In this document: positions 61,045 through 64,000 of the stretch, in pieces
How the letters are laid out: every line of letters begins with the position of its first letter
How positions within the stretch are numbered: the stretch's first letter is position 1
Origin: Polynucleobacter sp. AP-Jannik-300A-C4
GTDB taxonomy: Bacteria > Pseudomonadota > Gammaproteobacteria > Burkholderiales > Burkholderiaceae
Direction of reading: 5' to 3'
Assembly (NCBI RefSeq): GCF_018688335.1
Contig: NZ_CP061316.1
Coordinates: 1,860,001 to 1,924,000 of the forward strand
Length of the DNA: 64,000 nucleotides
Notes under the pieces: model-generated
The model's input: the letters and a program-made list of their open reading frames with translations, nothing else
Databases searched by the model: none
Told to the model about the DNA's origin: nothing
Program-made: the position numbers and the translations under genes

Positions 61045-61293
61045 CTAGCGCGGACTAGATTTTGGCCAGTTGCAGTCAAATACCGCAACCAGCTGAGTAT
61101 CACTCTTTCTAAACGACGCAGTCTTGCCGTATTGAGCACAATACGAATTGGCCTTTGGTGTTAGCGACTCCACAGACTCGCCATCACTAATTAGAAAGGT
61201 GACGTGATTTGCATCTGATGCATCTGTATATACCGCAGCACAGGCCATTAAACTAAACACGCTCAGTAACAAAATATATTTGAGATATGACAT
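61045..61293 (-). CDS. Small predicted lipoprotein
   Basis: Protein of 82 residues starting MSYLKYILLLSVFSLMAC: a lipoprotein signal with a lipobox ending in Cys. The mature part has two further cysteines (SYCAQYGK and VFDCNWP) as in the lipoprotein at 9665, and the two may be distantly related (both have a NxYC or TTC then KxVxVFxC-like layout), which I cannot prove. GAGGG is 8 nt before the chosen ATG. Two bases separate its stop from the convergent prfC stop. Confidence 0.68.
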   Translation of the reverse strand: MSYLKYILLLSVFSLMACAAVYTDASDANHVTFLISDGESVESLTPKANSYCAQYGKTASFRKSDTQLVAVFDCNWPKSSPR

Positions 61294-61479
61294 TCGAGCC
61301 CTCATATTCAATAATGGTATTGGTGCTAATTTCAAATTAAGCGTATTCATCATGATGTAATCATAGCGCCTAGACCGCTTAACTGTTATTCTGGTTTGTG
61401 ATCACTATTCCGCGCCCTACTTAGGGGAGTCTGCTGAGCAAGCTCAGAGGTTCATCATTCCAAGACTCTAGGAAAAAAT

Positions 61480-61686
61480 ATGGCTGTTGGCCAAAATCAA
61501 AGAAATAGAAAAAACGACCCCATGGTTAGTAAAACGGGTAAAGCTAAATTGGGTCCACTCACTACAGCCCAACTAAGTAAATTGCTTGACTCGAGTACCA
61601 AACCTAAAGAGAAGGCAAAGATTCAGAGGGCTATCAATAAGCGACCCCCCGTCGCGGCACCCTCCGCTGAACCTGTTGCAGCATAA
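61480..61686 (+). CDS. Small basic protein, unknown function
   Basis: Protein of 68 residues, not recognised. Strongly basic N-terminal half (QNQRNRKN, KTGKAKLG), a middle predicted helix (TTAQLSKLLDSSTKPKEKAKIQRAINKR) and a Pro/Ala tail. AGGA lies upstream of the ATG and a clear terminator follows the stop, so it looks like a real monocistronic gene. A CTGAGC-AA-GCTCAG hairpin (61434-61447) lies in its leader. Could bind nucleic acid. Confidence 0.65.
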   Translation: MAVGQNQRNRKNDPMVSKTGKAKLGPLTTAQLSKLLDSSTKPKEKAKIQRAINKRPPVAAPSAEPVAA

Positions 61687-61691
61687 GTACT

Positions 61692-61719
61692 AAGCCCCGA
61701 AATTGCCGGGGCTTTTTCT
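61692..61719 (+). terminator. Rho-independent terminator after the 68-residue gene
   Basis: AGCCCCG and CGGGGCT form a 7-bp stem with a 7-nt loop, followed by T5. Confidence 0.88.
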
Positions 61720-61738
61720 TATGTAATATGCTCTCATC

Positions 61739-62245
61739 ATGACAGCATCTCCGCAAATTTATTCAATTCAAATTGCCTCTCGAGCAGGCGAATCGATGAT
61801 TCAGCTGACACAAGCCAATATCATTGCCGGCAAAGGAATTGAGGGTGATCGTTACGCACTGGGCATAGGTGCATTCTCCAAAACCAAACCTAAGATTCGA
61901 CATATTTCTCTTATTGCACTTTCTGGTATTGATCATGCCAATCAAGAACTCCTTGCCCGGCAACAAGCAGTTTTTAGCGAGGGTGATACTCGCAGAAATC
62001 TTGTGATTAGCGGCATTTCTACAAATGAACTTAATGCTCTAGTTGGAAAGATTTTCTATTTAGGGGGCCTTATGTTTAGGGGTACAGAATTATGTGCGCC
62101 CTGCCAAAGACCAGCCAATCTACTCAAAAGGCCCGATTTTATGAATGCATTTGAGAATAGGGGCGGACTGAGAGCAGAGGCGCTCGAGTCCGGATGCCTT
62201 ATCCCTGGAGATCCCCTCGACTTTTCAGAATCTGATAGAAATTAA
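61739..62245 (+). CDS. MOSC domain protein
   Basis: Protein of 168 residues with a MOSC (Mo cofactor sulfurase C-terminal) fold. GIEGDRYALGIGAF, GDTRRNLVISGI and the conserved Cys in GTELCAPCQRP mark the family; the GGLRAEALESGCL end is typical. Members move sulfur or bind molybdopterin (as YiiM does). No cofactor genes are nearby. 19 bp before the phosphatase gene. Confidence 0.88.
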   Translation: MTASPQIYSIQIASRAGESMIQLTQANIIAGKGIEGDRYALGIGAFSKTKPKIRHISLIALSGIDHANQELLARQQAVFSEGDTRRNLVISGISTNELNALVGKIFYLGGLMFRGTELCAPCQRPANLLKRPDFMNAFENRGGLRAEALESGCLIPGDPLDFSESDRN

Positions 62246-62264
62246 CTCGACTTAATATTGTTAT

Positions 62265-62912
62265 ATGACAACTACAAAACTCTGCCTGATTCGCCATGGA
62301 GAAACTGCCTGGAATGCCGAAAGACGGTTGCAAGGCCACACCGATACGCCCCTTAATCCCAAAGGTGTATTACAGGCACGCCAAATGGCTCAAGCGCTTA
62401 AAGACATTAATCTTGGGTTTGATGTCTTATATACCAGCGACCTGAAAAGAGCTGCTGATACTGCAAATGCTGTCGTTGAATTATTTGGAGTAGAAGCGCA
62501 GGTCGATAGCGCTTTACGAGAGCGCAATTTTGGCGTACTTCAAGGGCTCTCAATTACTGAAGCCCCTCTGTTACGGCCTGATATTTGGCAAGCGCATATC
62601 GCCCGCGACTTAGATCATGATCTCGAGGGTGGTGAAAGTATTCAGCAGTTTTCATTACGCGTACGAAATGCGCTAGACAGCATCCAAAAGCGTCATGCCG
62701 GTAAAACTATATTAGTAGTTAGTCATGGTGGCACACTCGACATGATGTATCGCATAGCAAGCAATCAATCTCTGAGCGCACAGCGAATTGTCTCGGTACC
62801 AAATGCATCATTAAATTGGATTAGCCATGAAGAATCGAGTGGCTGGGCAGTAGATCAATGGGCAGATACTCGGCACTTAAAAGGCTCTGCTCTTGAAAAC
62901 GTTGACCTCTAA
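62265..62912 (+). CDS. Histidine phosphatase family protein
   Basis: Phosphatase of 215 residues of the phosphoglycerate-mutase-like branch. LIRHGETAWNAERRLQGHTDTPLN (catalytic His, Arg), LRERNFGVLQG and the second His in VVSHGGTLDMMYR. Could be a cofactor-dependent mutase (GpmB-like) or a phosphatase acting on another metabolite such as alpha-ribazole phosphate; short length favours the latter type. Confidence 0.88.
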   Translation: MTTTKLCLIRHGETAWNAERRLQGHTDTPLNPKGVLQARQMAQALKDINLGFDVLYTSDLKRAADTANAVVELFGVEAQVDSALRERNFGVLQGLSITEAPLLRPDIWQAHIARDLDHDLEGGESIQQFSLRVRNALDSIQKRHAGKTILVVSHGGTLDMMYRIASNQSLSAQRIVSVPNASLNWISHEESSGWAVDQWADTRHLKGSALENVDL

Positions 62913-62913
62913 G

Positions 62914-62941
62914 TAAAAAGTCACCATCAGGTGACTTTTTA
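62914..62941. terminator. Bidirectional terminator between phosphatase and histone-like genes
   Basis: AAAAAGTCACC and GGTGACTTTTT with loop ATCA; flanked so as to work in both directions. Confidence 0.88.
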
Positions 62942-62956
62942 CTTTTCAGAAAGGAT

Positions 62957-63196
62957 TTATTTTCTGATGTGTGCGTGACGGGCAGCATCTTGTGACATGC
63001 CCTCACCTTTTGGCTTACCTTCAAGCGCCTCTTTTTCAGCAGTAATTTCTTTGCGACGCTCTTTGCAAGAACCGGCAATCTCTTGCAAAGCTTTACGAGC
63101 TCTGGCAGCGGAAGCTTTGATTCCTTTACCATGGAACTTTTCATTCTCTGATTGGTATGTTTCGAAAGCGGCAATTAATTTGTCATGATGAGACAT
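62957..63196 (-). CDS. Small histone H1-like (Hc1-like) protein
   Basis: Protein of 79 residues, highly charged and mostly helical. HDKLIAAFETYQSENEKFHGKGIKASAARARKALQEI followed by KERRKEITAEKEAL resembles the helical N-terminal part of the chlamydial histone-like Hc1 and its bacterial relatives, but the long Lys/Ala tail is missing. A nucleoid role is likely but not shown. Monocistronic; shares the terminator at 62914. Confidence 0.65.
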   Translation of the reverse strand: MSHHDKLIAAFETYQSENEKFHGKGIKASAARARKALQEIAGSCKERRKEITAEKEALEGKPKGEGMSQDAARHAHIRK

Positions 63197-63268
63197 ATTT
63201 TTCCTTATGAATAATTGAAATAATCAGCTTAAGAGCACTTTAACCCAATATACCAAAGTCACTGCAAT

Positions 63269-64000
63269 TTATTTCGTCCACTGATTAATAATTGCCTTTA
63301 ATTTTTCTGGTCCCAACTCAGAAAGGTATAAATTAAAGTCGTCCCTCAATTTGGAGCCTTTTTTAAAGGCAAATCCTAGGTTATCAAAACCCACCACTTG
63401 GTAGCTACTGCTCACTGGGAGATTTAACGATTTTTGATAACTTCGCAGCATCACACTATCCACAAATACCAAGTCTACATTGCCATTTTGCAAAGCAATT
63501 AAGGCCTCTGTGGGTGAAGGATAAAGCTTCACTCGGTCCAAGGAGTAATACCCTTTTGGCTGCAACACGTCTTTTACATAATCATCAAAGACGCTGCCGG
63601 TTGGATAAGCAATAGTATATTTTTGTAACTGGGATAAATCGGCAATCTTAATATTACGATTTTGTAGGCTAATTAAATCCCAAGTACTTGTGAAGTATGG
63701 CTTGGAAAAATCTATCACTTCTTTGCGTTTATCTGTAATAGAGATACCCGAGAACGCAACATCAGCCTGCCCGCTAGTCACCGCGCCCAACATACCTAGC
63801 CAATCGTAAGCAGTCATTTTGAATGTACAACCCCGTGACTTGCAGTAACCCTCAAATATTTCCAAATCTACGCCCGTGTATTTGCCATCTTTCTCAAAAA
63901 GCATTGGGGGGATGGCAGGCGATACAGCAACCTTAATCACATTAGATTGCTCTTCCTTGGAGCATGCGCCAAGTACAAATAGGCTTGCTAACAATATCGA
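63269..64000 (-). CDS. Periplasmic amino-acid-type binding protein (5' end beyond window)
   Basis: Family 3 solute-binding protein of at least 242 residues. A lipobox LGAC near the visible N-terminus (LLASLFVLGACSKEE) marks a lipoprotein; the signal peptide start lies beyond base 64000, since the reading frame stays open. VDLEIFEGYCKSRGCTFKMTAYDWLGMLGAVTSGQADVAFSGISITDKRKEVIDFSKPYF is the typical core, and ALQNGNVDLVFVDS follows. Ligand unknown, probably an amino acid. ABC partners are not in the window. Confidence 0.88.
   Translation of the reverse strand, partial: SILLASLFVLGACSKEEQSNVIKVAVSPAIPPMLFEKDGKYTGVDLEIFEGYCKSRGCTFKMTAYDWLGMLGAVTSGQADVAFSGISITDKRKEVIDFSKPYFTSTWDLISLQNRNIKIADLSQLQKYTIAYPTGSVFDDYVKDVLQPKGYYSLDRVKLYPSPTEALIALQNGNVDLVFVDSVMLRSYQKSLNLPVSSSYQVVGFDNLGFAFKKGSKLRDDFNLYLSELGPEKLKAIINQWTK

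Overview
The window looks like chromosomal DNA of a betaproteobacterium of the order Burkholderiales, most likely a freshwater Polynucleobacter-type organism. Moderate GC, very short intergenic gaps, a methionine synthase split into two genes, the dsbA-SPOR-argS block, and gatCAB facing mreBCD-mrdA-rodA all point that way. This is inferred from gene content and remembered protein similarity, not from a database search. I see no rRNA or tRNA gene, insertion sequence, prophage, CRISPR array or attachment site. No stretch longer than 300 bases lacks a gene; the two longest gaps (31969-32220 and 33388-33590) are regulatory leaders.

Layout. 1-9.6 kb: 5' part of dsbA, a SPOR-domain protein, argS, a DUF1840 gene, split metH, phaM, an MBL-fold hydrolase, a DUF1289 gene and an acuI-like reductase. 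9.6-17.2 kb: a small lipoprotein, a flavin reductase-like protein, a GST, then a tripartite RND efflux operon on the minus strand. 17.3-29 kb: pirin, glmS-glmU-ttcA, folB and an SDR, a MidA-like methyltransferase, cca, an NDUFA9-like protein and a lytic transglycosylase. 29-33.5 kb: one-carbon and SAM cycle (5-formyl-THF cyclo-ligase, metF, ahcY, metK). 33.6-37.8 kb: two LpxL-family acyltransferases, dapF, pyrE and exonuclease III. 37.8-44.1 kb: a COG0523 GTPase, then dksA-argB-slmA-metX-metW-ampG. 44.2-49.1 kb: DUF484-xerC and gatC-gatA-gatB. 49.2-54.8 kb: mreB-mreC-mreD-mrdA-rodA. 54.8-64 kb: HU, LpxO-like hydroxylase, carbonic anhydrase, a third LpxL-like acyltransferase, a pseudouridine synthase, prfC, small proteins, a MOSC protein, a phosphatase, a histone-like protein and the start-truncated gene of a periplasmic binding protein.

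The best regulatory find is in the SAM cycle. metK has a strong promoter whose predicted start coincides with the first base of a SAM-II-like pseudoknot aptamer. Only about 80 bp beyond the metK stop, ahcY-metF has a convincing SAH riboswitch whose 3' pairing strand overlaps a second hairpin, followed by a hairpin that hides the ahcY ribosome binding site. Together these would let SAM repress its own synthesis and SAH switch on its own removal. With split metH, metF, metX and metW in the same window, most methionine-cycle steps are covered.

A second oddity is prfC: its conserved N-terminus, including the P-loop, is open and intact, but no ATG, GTG, TTG or CTG lies upstream of it in frame, so an AUU start is the simplest reading. 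Smaller points are a CCA-adding enzyme whose HD site is lost, a lysine-rich tail on GlmU, a DksA with a single remaining zinc-finger cysteine beside a histidine-rich COG0523 protein, three LpxL paralogues plus LpxO, and a phaM terminator inside a convergent gene.
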